Positions 16,176 through 24,731 of a stretch of 64,000 nt of DNA are shown piece after piece. Within the stretch, counting starts at the first letter, position 1, and each line of letters starts with the position of its first letter. The stretch comes from Bosea beijingensis (GTDB lineage: Bacteria; Pseudomonadota; Alphaproteobacteria; Rhizobiales; Beijerinckiaceae), in NCBI RefSeq assembly GCF_030758975.1, contig NZ_CP132359.1, positions 5,290,701 through 5,354,700 of the forward strand, written 5' to 3'. Under the pieces are notes generated by a model that was not told the origin of the DNA, did not search any database, and was given only the letters and a program-made list of their open reading frames with translations. Both the position numbers and the translations under genes were made by a program.

Positions 16176-17687
16176 TTAGATTTCCGGAGCGTTCAGTGCC
16201 GCGCGGCCGCTACCGCGCTCTTGCCAGAGGTTTGCCAGCGATTGCGATAGCTCTTTGACCGGTATCTGGAAGTCGATATCGCTGACATAGCCGTCCATGC
16301 CCATCGAGGCGTAGAGATTGGCATAGGCATTCTGCAGGCCGGAATAGGCGAGGTCGCGACGCAGCTCCGCCAGCAGGGTGTTCATCTCCTCGCGGATCAG
16401 CGTCTGTTCGCTGATTCGTTCGGCAGCGGTCTGTGCCTTCATCTGGCCGAGCAGCCGGCTTTGCACATCGAAATACTGTGTCGCCGAAGCCAGTTCCTTC
16501 CTCAGATGCTGGAACCGGATATTGCTGACATGGACCTGGGTCATGATCGCCATGGTGATTGCCAGTCCGCGCTGCTCCAGCAGTTCTTCCTGCTTGTCGA
16601 TGACGGCCTTCTGGGCCGGATATTTCAGGATCTTGAGCAGGTTGCCGGTGGCCTTGGCGCCCCAGCCCATCCAGTTGTTGTTGAGGAGGAAGTCGTTGCT
16701 GTCGAAATTCGGCCCGGCATAGAGCTGGATGCCCGGCAGCATGGACAGAAGCGCGGCGTCCGCTTCCTTCAGGTTGATCCGCTTCTGGTACTCCAGCTCG
16801 CGCAGTTCCGGCCGGTTCTGCAGCGCGGTCCAGATCATCGAGCGAACCTTGCCCGGCGTGCGCAGCACGCCGCCGCGGTGCGGCGCGACCAGCTGGAAGT
16901 TCTCGCCGGGCTGCAGGTTCATCAGGGCGCCGAGCTGCTGCTTGGCGATGGTGAGATCCCGCTGCAACTCCTGAATCGTCCGCCGGACTTCGAGCAATTC
17001 GCGCTGATAGGTGAGGGAGGTGATCGGCGAGGCCTGCCCCTCCGTCGAGATCTTGTCGGTGCTGGCCAGCGCCTTGCGGGTCCGGCCTTCGAGCGCGTTG
17101 AGCTTGCGGATGAGCCGGTCGGCCGCCAGCGCGCGCCAATAGGCGGTCCGGACATCCTCGATGATGCGATTGGCGACCTTGCGCCGTGTCTCGGCAGCGA
17201 TGAGAACCTTGTCGGCGGATTGCTGAGCCCGGACGTAGGACAGTCCGAAATCGAGGACGTTCCAGCTCAGGGCGGCCTCGGCAACGACGGATTCGCGCTC
17301 CTGCGAGGTCGAGGCTCCGAAGTTGGGCGTGCGGGTGACAAGGTTGAAACTGCTGGAAGCGCTGTAGTTGTCGCGAGCGCCGTAACCGGCGCTGACGGCG
17401 AGACCAGGAAGCATGTCATATTGAGCGGCGCTCAGCTCGGCCGTCCTGACGACAGTCTCGAAAACTTCGACCTTATGATCGAGGTTGTACTTCAACGCGC
17501 GAGCCATCGCCTCGTAAAGGTCGATGGAGCCTTGGACAGGTTCCTGATCGATCGTTACCTGGCTCAGATTATTGGAAGCCATGGAGGCCAGTTCTGCCGT
17601 AGTCAATTTTTCCGGATTGATAGTGCATCCCGCAACAAGCAAAGCAGACAGTGAAATAGATAGCTTACGGTAGGTCATCGATATCAT
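16176..17687 (-). CDS. TolC-family outer-membrane efflux lipoprotein
   Basis: 503 residues from ATG 17687, chosen because GAGGTGG lies 9 bases upstream; a second in-frame ATG at 17678 is possible. The N-terminus is a lipoprotein signal with lipobox LVAGC (Cys21). The rest is two repeats of long amphipathic helices with beta-strand insertions, typical of TolC/OEP proteins (ALSWNVLDFGLSYVRAQQSA, DVRTAYWRALAADRLI, REMNTLLAELRRDLAYSGLQ-like helices). It would form the outer-membrane channel for the adaptor proteins encoded just downstream. Its position beside two HlyD-type proteins and the giant surface protein suggests a dedicated export assembly; TolC proteins can, however, serve several pumps. 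Confidence 0.85.
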   Translation of the reverse strand: MISMTYRKLSISLSALLVAGCTINPEKLTTAELASMASNNLSQVTIDQEPVQGSIDLYEAMARALKYNLDHKVEVFETVVRTAELSAAQYDMLPGLAVSAGYGARDNYSASSSFNLVTRTPNFGASTSQERESVVAEAALSWNVLDFGLSYVRAQQSADKVLIAAETRRKVANRIIEDVRTAYWRALAADRLIRKLNALEGRTRKALASTDKISTEGQASPITSLTYQRELLEVRRTIQELQRDLTIAKQQLGALMNLQPGENFQLVAPHRGGVLRTPGKVRSMIWTALQNRPELRELEYQKRINLKEADAALLSMLPGIQLYAGPNFDSNDFLLNNNWMGWGAKATGNLLKILKYPAQKAVIDKQEELLEQRGLAITMAIMTQVHVSNIRFQHLRKELASATQYFDVQSRLLGQMKAQTAAERISEQTLIREEMNTLLAELRRDLAYSGLQNAYANLYASMGMDGYVSDIDFQIPVKELSQSLANLWQERGSGRAALNAPEI

Positions 17688-18308
17688 TTTGGAGCCACCT
17701 CGGAGTCTGCCGGTGTGCTGCCGGCACGCTGCGTCGGGCACGGCGCTCCTAAAGGCGCGCTCCAGAAACTTCGGCCATCATGGTTAATAAAAGACTAATA
17801 AATATGCATTCTACAACTGAGGCGTGTGCGCGCCTCTCGCGCAGGTAGCTTCTCCCGACTGCGGCAACGCATCGATTCCGCAGATTTCGCGATCGCGGGA
17901 TGTCCGTGACAGACACGGCATCAGGATGGACGGCACAATCGTCGAGCTGCTTCAACCCGAGCTGCCGATTCTCCCAGCGACTGGGTAGGCGGATTCGCCC
18001 GCCGGATCAGAAATCGCTTTGCCTCGGTTGACGAAACCCTACGGTCGACGATTGCTCCCGTGGGAAATCTCCAAGCTTGCGCGTTGAAATCCTTGGGCAC
18101 GGGCGCTCGCTGCGAACGTCTGCTTCGTGGCCATCATCCAGTGTCGGCAAGTGGCGCATGCCGGCGCCCAATTGCGATGCAAACGATACGCAGAATGCCC
18201 GCGAGAGCCTGGCTTCTTGCGATCGCGGCGGGCATTTCTAAGTTACCTCTTCCGCCAGCCCTGACCAACGTGGCTGGTGCCGATGTTCATCGCGGGAATG
18301 GATCAAGT
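17688..18308. other. Intergenic region of about 620 bp with no convincing gene
   Basis: It lies between the TolC-like gene (minus strand) and a truncated LysR gene (plus strand). The part nearest TolC (about 17775-17810) is AT-rich and probably holds its promoter. Short open frames here, on either strand, show no recognisable domain or good ribosome-binding site. Confidence 0.5.
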
Positions 18309-18620
18309 ATGGATCGATGGCAGGCGATGAGGGTTTTCGTGAAGGTCGGCGAGACCGGCAGCTTCGCCGGCGCCGGGCGTCAGCTCAACATGAGCCCGCC
18401 TGCCGTGACGCGGATCGTTTCATCGCTCGAAGAGGCTATCGGCGCGCGCCTCCTGACCCGGACGACACGCTCGCTCAAGCTCACGGACGCTGGAAGCCGG
18501 TATCTGAACGACTGCCAGAGGCTTCTGTTCGCGCTGAGCGAGGCGGAAGCCGCTGCTGCCGCAACCTTCGGCAAGCCGACAGGCACGCTGAGCGTCACCG
18601 CTTCGTCGATGTTCGGCTCT
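18309..18620 (+). pseudogene. LysR-family regulator, 5' fragment only
   Basis: ATG 18309 opens a textbook LysR helix-turn-helix (MDRWQAMRVFVKVGETGSFA, ALLTRTTRSLKLTDAG-type wing) and the first strand of the effector domain (GTLSVTASSMFG, about 104 residues). After about 18620 the plus strand becomes the complement of an unrelated ABC ATPase gene, so some 190 residues of co-inducer domain are missing. The remaining frame continues as nonsense to about 18782. No remainder of the gene occurs on the far side of the catabolic segment near 29.45 kb. Confidence 0.85.
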
Positions 18621-19125
18621 CCGGCGAGCCGATCAGCGCCCGGGCAATCGCCACGCGTTGGCGCTGCCCGCCAGAGAGCTGCGATGGATAAGCCCGTAGA
18701 TGATGGGCCGAGAGTCCGACTTGCCCGGCGATCATCGCGACCTTGCCGGCTATCGTGGAACGGTCCGTACCTTGGATGCTGAGCGGCGCGGCGATGATCC
18801 TCTCGATCGGCATCATCGGATTGAGCGAGGAGTAGGGATCTTGGAAGACTGCCTGGATCAGCCGCGCGCGCTCCAATCGCGAGTAGGAAACGATCGGCCT
18901 GCCACCCACCGAAACAGCCCCGCTGCTCGGCTTCTCGATTCCGAGAACGAGTTTTGCCAGCGTACTTTTGCCGGAGCCCGACTCGCCGACGATGCCGAGC
19001 GTCCCGCCGCGCTGTACCTCGAGATCGACACCACGCAGCGCGTGCAGAGCGTGGCTGGTTCGAAAGCCATTGCGGATATGATAGGTTCGCGTGGCATTCA
19101 CGACACGCAGTGCCAGACCGCTCAT
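18620..19125 (-). pseudogene. Peptide ABC transporter ATPase (DppF/OppF-type), truncated after the signature motif
   Basis: It starts at ATG 19125, overlapping the DppD-type stop by 4 bp. It encodes about 168 genuine residues: Walker A (GESGSGKST), Q-loop (FQDPYSSLNP) and signature (LSGGQRQRVAIARAL). The match ends at ALIGSPE, just before where Walker B (LLxxDEP) should follow; seven junk codons then lead to a stop inside LysR-derived sequence. Walker B, the H-loop and the oligopeptide-binding C-terminal tail are lost, so the protein cannot be a working ATPase. Confidence 0.88.
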
Positions 19126-20144
19126 GCTGCGGCCTCCGCTTGGCCAAGCCAGACGGAACCGTCACTCGCTTGTATCTCTTCCGAGCGCAGGCAGCGTGCC
19201 TTTCGCCGGGGAGCGAAACTTCGCAGCAAGATTGGCTTCGCGGCGCATTCCGAATTTGCGTAGGGACACCGCTCCAGAAAGCCGCAGCGCGCAAGTTCGC
19301 CCTTTTGCCTGGGCACCATCCCCGGGATGAACCCGAGCGGCGCCTCACGGTCCTGTCCCAACATCGGGATGGAGCGCAGCAGTCCCTCCGTATAGGGATG
19401 CGACGGCGAGCCGAGGACCTCATGACAGCGGCCGGTCTCGACGACTTCGCCGCCGTACATCACCGTCACTCGGTCGGCCATAGCGGACACTACGCCTACA
19501 TCATGGGTAATCAGGATCAGGCCGACACCCGTCTCCTGTTGGATTGTTTTGAGCAGCCGGAGGATCTGCCCTTGAGTGGTCACGTCGAGAGCGGTGGTCG
19601 GTTCATCGGCGATGATGAGCTCAGGTTCGCAGAGTAGCGCCATGGCGATCATGACGCGCTGCCGCAGGCCGCCCGATAGCTGCTGCGGAAATTGCCGGAC
19701 GCGTTCCGCTGGCGATGGGACGCCAACCTTCCCAAGGAGATCGACCGCCCTGTCCAGGGCCTCGCGGCGGCCTACCGCACGATGCTGACGGAAGACCTCG
19801 GTCATTTGGTCGCCGATCCGATAGCACGGATCGAGCGCTGTCATCGGATCCTGAAAGATCATCGCGATGCGCTCACCGCGCAGCGCCCGAAGCCGCTTCG
19901 GCGAAAGACCGAGAAGTGACACGCCAGAGAGTTCCAGCTTCTCCGCATCGACCCGGATGCCGGGCTTCAACAGGCGCATGATGGCGAGGGCCGTCATGCT
20001 TTTGCCGCAGCCGGATTCGCCGACGATGGCATGGGTTTCTCCGCGCTCCAGTGTCAGGTCGAAATGCCGCACGGGACGCAGAATCCCATCATGGGTCTGA
20101 ATGCTGATCCGCAGCCCTTCGATGTCGAGCAATGGCGAACTCAT
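19122..20144 (-). CDS. dppD: Peptide ABC transporter ATP-binding protein (DppD/OppD-type)
   Basis: 340 residues from ATG 20144, chosen because it overlaps the upstream permease stop (ATGA); the longer frame upstream is antisense to the permease. Walker [11 protein letters not shown]-loop [10 protein letters not shown], signature [15 protein letters not shown], Walker [14 protein letters not shown] and H-loop [10 protein letters not shown] are all intact. The C-terminus has the Cys-rich oligo/dipeptide tail ([12 protein letters not shown]) seen in DppD/OppD proteins. It energises import of peptides together with the two permeases. Its usual partner, the DppF-type ATPase, is truncated directly downstream, so the importer would have to work with this subunit alone or borrow a second ATPase. 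Confidence 0.9.
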   Translation of the reverse strand: MSSPLLDIEGLRISIQTHDGILRPVRHFDLTLERGETHAIVGESGCGKSMTALAIMRLLKPGIRVDAEKLELSGVSLLGLSPKRLRALRGERIAMIFQDPMTALDPCYRIGDQMTEVFRQHRAVGRREALDRAVDLLGKVGVPSPAERVRQFPQQLSGGLRQRVMIAMALLCEPELIIADEPTTALDVTTQGQILRLLKTIQQETGVGLILITHDVGVVSAMADRVTVMYGGEVVETGRCHEVLGSPSHPYTEGLLRSIPMLGQDREAPLGFIPGMVPRQKGELARCGFLERCPYANSECAAKPILLRSFAPRRKARCLRSEEIQASDGSVWLGQAEAAA

Positions 20145-21046
20145 CCGGCGCGGCCCTCCGGAGCTGTCAGGTCGCGCAGGGCATCGCCGATCAGGTTGAT
20201 CGCCAGAATGAGCAGGATAAGTCCGACACCGGGGATCGCGACGATCCAGGGGCGGAACATCAGCTGGTTCTTGGCCTCGGAGATCATCAGACCCCAGGAC
20301 AGAGCCGGCGGTTGCACGCCAAGTCCAAGGAATGACAAAGCTGACTCCGCCAGGATCGCATGGGCGAGCTCCAGAGAGACGACGACGATCAACGGCCCTC
20401 GAATATTGGGCAGGATCTCCACCAGAAGGGTGCGCCAGTGCGAGCTGCCGATCGTACGGGCCGCCGTGATGAACTCGCGGCTCATCAATTGCTGCGTTGC
20501 ACTGCGTGAGACGATCGCGAACTGATCCCACAGCAGGAGCCCGATGACGAGGATCAGGAGTTGAAGCGAGCTACCGACCAGCGCCACGACCACGAGTGCC
20601 ACGAGCGTAACCGGAAGCGCTAACCGAACGGTGATCACGAAGGTGATCACCGCATCAACACGTCCGCCGAAGTAGCCCGCGCAGATACCCAGCGTCGTGC
20701 CGATCAACGCTGAGAGCGCGACTGTCAGTATGCCGACCAGGAGCGAGATCCGGGCGCCGTAAAGCAATCGCGCGAAATTGTCCCGGCCCAGGCTGTCGGT
20801 CCCAAGCGGGTGACCCCAGCTCCCGGCGACGTTCCAGACGGGCGGCACAAAACGTTGTGCCAGATTCTGCAAGGTTGGATCCGCCGAGGTCAGGAACGGA
20901 GCGAGCATCGATAGAAGGACGATCACAAAGAGAATCGTGCTTCCGACGACGAGGCTCCGGTGCGCCAGCGCTCTGCGCAAAAGGATGCGCCTCGCTGACA
21001 GCGGCAGTTCGACCGTGATCGTGCTGTCTGTGACGAGAGCCATCAC
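20141..21046 (-). CDS. dppC: Peptide ABC transporter permease (DppC-type)
   Basis: 301 residues, six predicted membrane segments, with the extended N-terminal OppC-like helix (LVVGSTILFVIVLLSMLAPFL), the large loop (GTDSLGRDNFARLLYGARIS) and the EAA loop (EFITAARTIGSSHWRTLLVEILPN). The ending NLIGDALRDLTAPE is characteristic of the DppC/OppC family. It overlaps both neighbours by 4 bp, so the three genes form a translationally coupled operon with the DppB- and DppD-type genes. Confidence 0.9.
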   Translation of the reverse strand: MMALVTDSTITVELPLSARRILLRRALAHRSLVVGSTILFVIVLLSMLAPFLTSADPTLQNLAQRFVPPVWNVAGSWGHPLGTDSLGRDNFARLLYGARISLLVGILTVALSALIGTTLGICAGYFGGRVDAVITFVITVRLALPVTLVALVVVALVGSSLQLLILVIGLLLWDQFAIVSRSATQQLMSREFITAARTIGSSHWRTLLVEILPNIRGPLIVVVSLELAHAILAESALSFLGLGVQPPALSWGLMISEAKNQLMFRPWIVAIPGVGLILLILAINLIGDALRDLTAPEGRAG

Positions 21047-21960
21047 GACACCCGGATACGCGGGTCGATCATGACGTTCGCCAGATCGGCCATGAAAGTC
21101 AGGATCGCATAGGTTGTGGCGGCAAATAGCAAGATCGCCTGGATCACCTCGATATCGGCGCGCTGGATCGATTCCCAGGCCAGTTGGCCGATGCCGTTAA
21201 GTTGGAAGATCGTCTCGATCACGACGGAGCCGCCGAGCATGAAGCCGAGCTGGACAGCCACGAGCGCAACGACCGGCGCCATCGCGTGGCGCAGTCCATG
21301 ACGGATCACAACCCGCCAGGGCGCCAATCCATAAGCGCGTGCGGTGCGGACATGGTCCGACTCCAGGACCTCGATCATTCCCGAGCGGGTCAGGCGCATC
21401 AGGGCCGGCGTCGAGTAATACCCAAGCGCTATCGAAGGCAGTACGTAATGTTGCCAGCTCTGCGCCCCAGAGATTGGCAGCCAGCCAAGATAGACGCCGA
21501 AGAAGTAGCTGAGCCCCAAGGCGAAGATGAAGGACGGCATCGACTGCCCGGCTACGGCCAGCACCAGCGAGAAGCGGTCGATCAGTGATCCGGGACGGAG
21601 AGCCGCCAACACCCCGAGGGGGATCGAGAGGGTCAGGGCAAAGGCAAGGGCGGTGAGACTTAATGTGCCCGTCACCCGGAGGTGATCGAAAATGATCTCG
21701 CTGACGTTCATGCGCAGATAGAAGGACCGCCCGAAATCGCCCGATAGCAGCCGAGCAACCCATTCGCCGTATTGCTGTACGAGAGGCCGATCGAAGCCAT
21801 ATAGCGTCCTGGCCGCTGCGACATCAGCTGCTGAGGCTCCCTCTCCCACCATCGCCGCCGCGGGATCGCCCGAAAGATGGACGAGCAGGAAGGCAATAAC
21901 CGAGGTGACGAAGATCACGCCAAGCGTCAGCAGCCCGCGCCTCACCGTAAAGGTCAGCAT
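21043..21960 (-). CDS. dppB: Peptide ABC transporter permease (DppB-type)
   Basis: 305 residues starting MLTFTVRRGLLTLGVIFVTS, with the FLLVHLSGDPAAAM region, six membrane segments and the EAA loop (VRTARAYGLAPWRVVIRHGL). It ends in MIDPRIRVS, matching the conserved DPRIR C-terminus of DppB-type permeases. It lies 55 bp downstream of the binding-protein gene and overlaps the DppC-type gene by 4 bp. It forms the transmembrane pore with DppC. Confidence 0.9.
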   Translation of the reverse strand: MLTFTVRRGLLTLGVIFVTSVIAFLLVHLSGDPAAAMVGEGASAADVAAARTLYGFDRPLVQQYGEWVARLLSGDFGRSFYLRMNVSEIIFDHLRVTGTLSLTALAFALTLSIPLGVLAALRPGSLIDRFSLVLAVAGQSMPSFIFALGLSYFFGVYLGWLPISGAQSWQHYVLPSIALGYYSTPALMRLTRSGMIEVLESDHVRTARAYGLAPWRVVIRHGLRHAMAPVVALVAVQLGFMLGGSVVIETIFQLNGIGQLAWESIQRADIEVIQAILLFAATTYAILTFMADLANVMIDPRIRVS

Positions 21961-22015
21961 TGCCGGGAACCTGGCTTGTCCGCAGCGCTGCGGAGATTTG
22001 CGGCCGTGAAGCTCA

Positions 22016-23557
22016 TCAGTTCCACTTGCCGAGATAGAAGTGCGCGAGCTCGTCCGACGTTACCGGATAGTCGAGTTGCCTGTTGAAGGCGTAGGTCCGC
22101 CCATAGATGAAGAGCGGTATGGCGTAGGCTTGGTCCGCAATCCGGCTCAGCGCCCTGGTGTAGAGGTGTTTGCGCTGCGTCTCGTCGACGGTGCCTTCAG
22201 CTTGCTTCAGTGTGGCCGTGAGCTCGGCATCGCGCGCATAATCTTCGACATCGCCATTGAAATAGTAGCCGGCGGATGCAGACGCATCCAAGATCCCGTT
22301 GGAGCCGTAGGTCATGTGCGTGAGCCCGGCTTTTCCGCTTTGGACCAGCGGCCTGAGTGCTCGCCAGGTCAAGAACTGGATGTTGGTCTCGATCCCGACT
22401 GCGCGCAGATAGTTCGTTACGGCCTCGGAGAACGGCCTGTCGCGATACGCGTAGAAATCGAGCTTCAGGCCGTTCGGGTACCCTGCTTCCCTAAGGAGAT
22501 CCTTTGCTCGCGCGGGATTGTATTCGTACTGTTTAACCTTGGTGTCGCAGCCGAACTGCAGTGGCACGCACATCGCCTCCTGGACGATGGAGGAATCGCC
22601 AACCAGGTCCTTTGCGATCGCCTGGCGATCAATGGCGTGGGCCATCGCCTGACGCACCCGCACGTCCTTCAATGGGCTGTCGCCGCTCCGGCCGGCGGAA
22701 TCTACCATCAGGAAGGAAATGCGCATGGTCGGAGCGGCGGAAACCTTAAGGTTGCCCATCGCGGCCAGCGGAGCCGCATTCTCCTTGGGTACGCCCCAAA
22801 CCCAGTCCACACCGCCGGATACGAGTTCGGCGACCTGGGTCTCCGGGTCCTTGATTGTCCGGAAAACAATCTTGCCGATGCTTGGCTTCCCCTTCGGGCT
22901 GCCGTCGAAATAGGCGGCATTCTTCTCCAAAGTCAGGGTCTGGCCCGCTCGAAACTGGGTGAGCTTGTAGGGGCCGGTGCAGACGGGCTGTACCGCCCCC
23001 CAATCCTTGCGCACCTTGCCGCCGGCGGCCGGAACTTCGGGCGCCTTCTCGTAATGCCCAGCGGGATAGATTGGCGTCGTTCCCGAAAGATATTCGAAGG
23101 CGGCCGGCGTTGGCGCGTTGGTGTGAATACGCACTCGATAGGGAGCGACCACCTCCACGTTCTTGATCCAGTCGACCAGCACGCGCAGCACCATGTTACT
23201 GTCCGGCGCCGCCACATGATTGAGCGTGTAGGCAACGTCATTTGCCGTGAAATCCGCTCCGTTGTGGAACTTCACACCCTTGCGAAGCTCAAGTTCCAGG
23301 ACGGTGGGCTCGATCCACTTCCAGCTCGTGGCGAGGAGCGGCTTGTACTCTTGTGAGATCGGGTCGCGATGGATCAGCGTGTCACATTGAGAATAGGCGG
23401 TGATCAACGCTTCGCGCGAGTTGCCATAATAGATATCCGCCGTCTCTACTTCGCTCGACGTCGTCCAAGTCAGCGTGTCATTGGCCTTGCCGGCTTGAAC
23501 AGGCGAACTCAGCAACAGTGCAGCAAGGCTGGCTGGGGCAAAAAGACCAAATCTCAT
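22016..23557 (-). CDS. Peptide ABC transporter substrate-binding protein (SBP_bac_5 family)
   Basis: 513 residues from ATG 23557, selected because GGGAGAA lies just upstream and the first residues form a signal peptide (MRFGLFAPASLAALLLSSPV then QAG). The longer frame upstream is unlikely. Family signatures are LELRKGVKFHNGADFTANDV and the VRQAMAHAIDRQAI helix; length is normal for DppA/OppA-like proteins. It acts in the periplasm and sets specificity. With prolidase-like and hydroxyproline genes beside it, short peptides containing proline or hydroxyproline are a reasonable ligand guess, but specificity cannot be read from sequence. It is divergent from the LysR gene at 23788 across a 230-bp control region. 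Confidence 0.88.
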   Translation of the reverse strand: MRFGLFAPASLAALLLSSPVQAGKANDTLTWTTSSEVETADIYYGNSREALITAYSQCDTLIHRDPISQEYKPLLATSWKWIEPTVLELELRKGVKFHNGADFTANDVAYTLNHVAAPDSNMVLRVLVDWIKNVEVVAPYRVRIHTNAPTPAAFEYLSGTTPIYPAGHYEKAPEVPAAGGKVRKDWGAVQPVCTGPYKLTQFRAGQTLTLEKNAAYFDGSPKGKPSIGKIVFRTIKDPETQVAELVSGGVDWVWGVPKENAAPLAAMGNLKVSAAPTMRISFLMVDSAGRSGDSPLKDVRVRQAMAHAIDRQAIAKDLVGDSSIVQEAMCVPLQFGCDTKVKQYEYNPARAKDLLREAGYPNGLKLDFYAYRDRPFSEAVTNYLRAVGIETNIQFLTWRALRPLVQSGKAGLTHMTYGSNGILDASASAGYYFNGDVEDYARDAELTATLKQAEGTVDETQRKHLYTRALSRIADQAYAIPLFIYGRTYAFNRQLDYPVTSDELAHFYLGKWN

Positions 23558-23676
23558 CGCGTTCTCCCGAACATGTCGTCGGCCCGTCGCGGCTATTGCC
23601 GTCATCCGGGCCAATCCCCGTTTCTCCGCGACCGCAGCGTCGCGGTGCTTCAAAAATCTAAAAACGCACTATATGA

Positions 23677-23702
23677 ATAATGTAAAGCTTTTCACGCATT
23701 AT
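23677..23702. promoter_or_regulatory. Nested inverted repeat in the divergent binding-protein/LysR promoter region
   Basis: ATAATG, 14 bases, CATTAT, with a second palindrome (AAAGCTTT core, extended imperfectly to GTAAAGCTTTTCAC) nested inside the spacer. It sits 86 bp before the LysR ATG (23788) and about 120 bp before the binding-protein start, where a LysR regulator binding its own divergent promoter is expected. Confidence 0.5.
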
Positions 23703-23787
23703 CAAGAGAAAACTTGTGGCGCACCGACTTTTGCAATCCACTCCCTATCTAGCTCGCGACAACAAGGCGCGTCGCCACGAGATTGAG

Positions 23788-24708
23788 ATGAAAATGTTTA
23801 ATTTCAGGGGCTTGGAAGCGCTGGTGGCGTTCGTCGAAGCTGGCTCGATCGCGAAGGCGGCCGAACAGCTTGATCGAACGCCCCCTCAAATTGGCAGACT
23901 CCTGAATGCCCTGGAGGCAGAACTGGGCTTCACGGTCTTCGACCGCCGGTCGAAGCCGCTCGCACTGACCAAGGAGGGACGAAATTTTGCTCTCCAAGTT
24001 AAGGTGGCGCTGGCTGGTGTTGGGCGCCTTGGAGCTGTCGCGCGGCAGTTGCGTTCGATGGAGCGAGCACATCTGCGCATCTTGACGGCCCCATTCCTCG
24101 CACCGGCACTGGTGATCGATGCAATCGGCCGGGTCGCACAGCGTTACCCGGAATTCACCGCTGAGATCGATTCCCGTATCAGACTCGACATCGAAGAGTG
24201 GATCCAGAAGGAGAGCTTCGACATTGGTATCGCCGTGTTGCCCATACAGAGCGCGGCATTCCGGACGGAACCCCTGATAGAAGTCGAAGCCATGTGCGCA
24301 ATGTCCGTCGGGCATCCGCTCGCGGAGCGTGCAGTTGTTGAATTCGAGGACCTTATTGGCCTCGAACTTGTCATGCAGCACCCGCGTTCTAAAGTGCGCA
24401 CCTTCATTGAAGGCCTGGCAAGGCAGCGCGGCACCAATCTGGATATCCGTTTCGAAGCTCCAAACGGTATCATTGCCACTCAGATGGTTGCTCGCGGCTT
24501 GGGCTGCGGCATCATAGATCCGCTTGTGGCGCAGTCTGCCGGCGCGGCCAACCTTGTGCTCCGGCCTTTCAGGCCGTCGCTTAAAATCTCCTATGGCTTT
24601 GTTTTCCCCGAATGGGTTGTACCCTCGCCGCTGATCAACAGTCTGATGGACGAAATCCGGCGCGCCTGCACAAGCGGCGACGCCAGCCGCCTCAGAAACC
24701 TTGTGTGA
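23788..24708 (+). CDS. LysR-family transcriptional regulator
   Basis: 306 residues from ATG 23788. Residues 1-65 are the LysR helix-turn-helix (LEALVAFVEAGSIAKAAEQL, RLLNALEAELGFTVFDRRSK) and the rest is a periplasmic-binding-like effector domain with the GLGCGIIDPL segment typical near its C-terminal half. Earlier in-frame starts from 23716 lie inside the probable operator and were not chosen. It is divergent from the peptide importer and converges on the amidohydrolase gene, so it probably controls these peptide/hydroxyproline genes in response to an imported ligand. Confidence 0.88.
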   Translation: MKMFNFRGLEALVAFVEAGSIAKAAEQLDRTPPQIGRLLNALEAELGFTVFDRRSKPLALTKEGRNFALQVKVALAGVGRLGAVARQLRSMERAHLRILTAPFLAPALVIDAIGRVAQRYPEFTAEIDSRIRLDIEEWIQKESFDIGIAVLPIQSAAFRTEPLIEVEAMCAMSVGHPLAERAVVEFEDLIGLELVMQHPRSKVRTFIEGLARQRGTNLDIRFEAPNGIIATQMVARGLGCGIIDPLVAQSAGAANLVLRPFRPSLKISYGFVFPEWVVPSPLINSLMDEIRRACTSGDASRLRNLV

Positions 24709-24731
24709 TGGGCACGCACGGCGGCGCATGA

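Noticed and set aside
16461..17654. 397-codon plus-strand frame opposite TolC
   Set aside because: Antisense to a well-supported TolC-family protein.
17749..17955. 68-codon minus-strand frame before the TolC gene
   Set aside because: No domain, weak start, and it overlaps the probable TolC promoter region.
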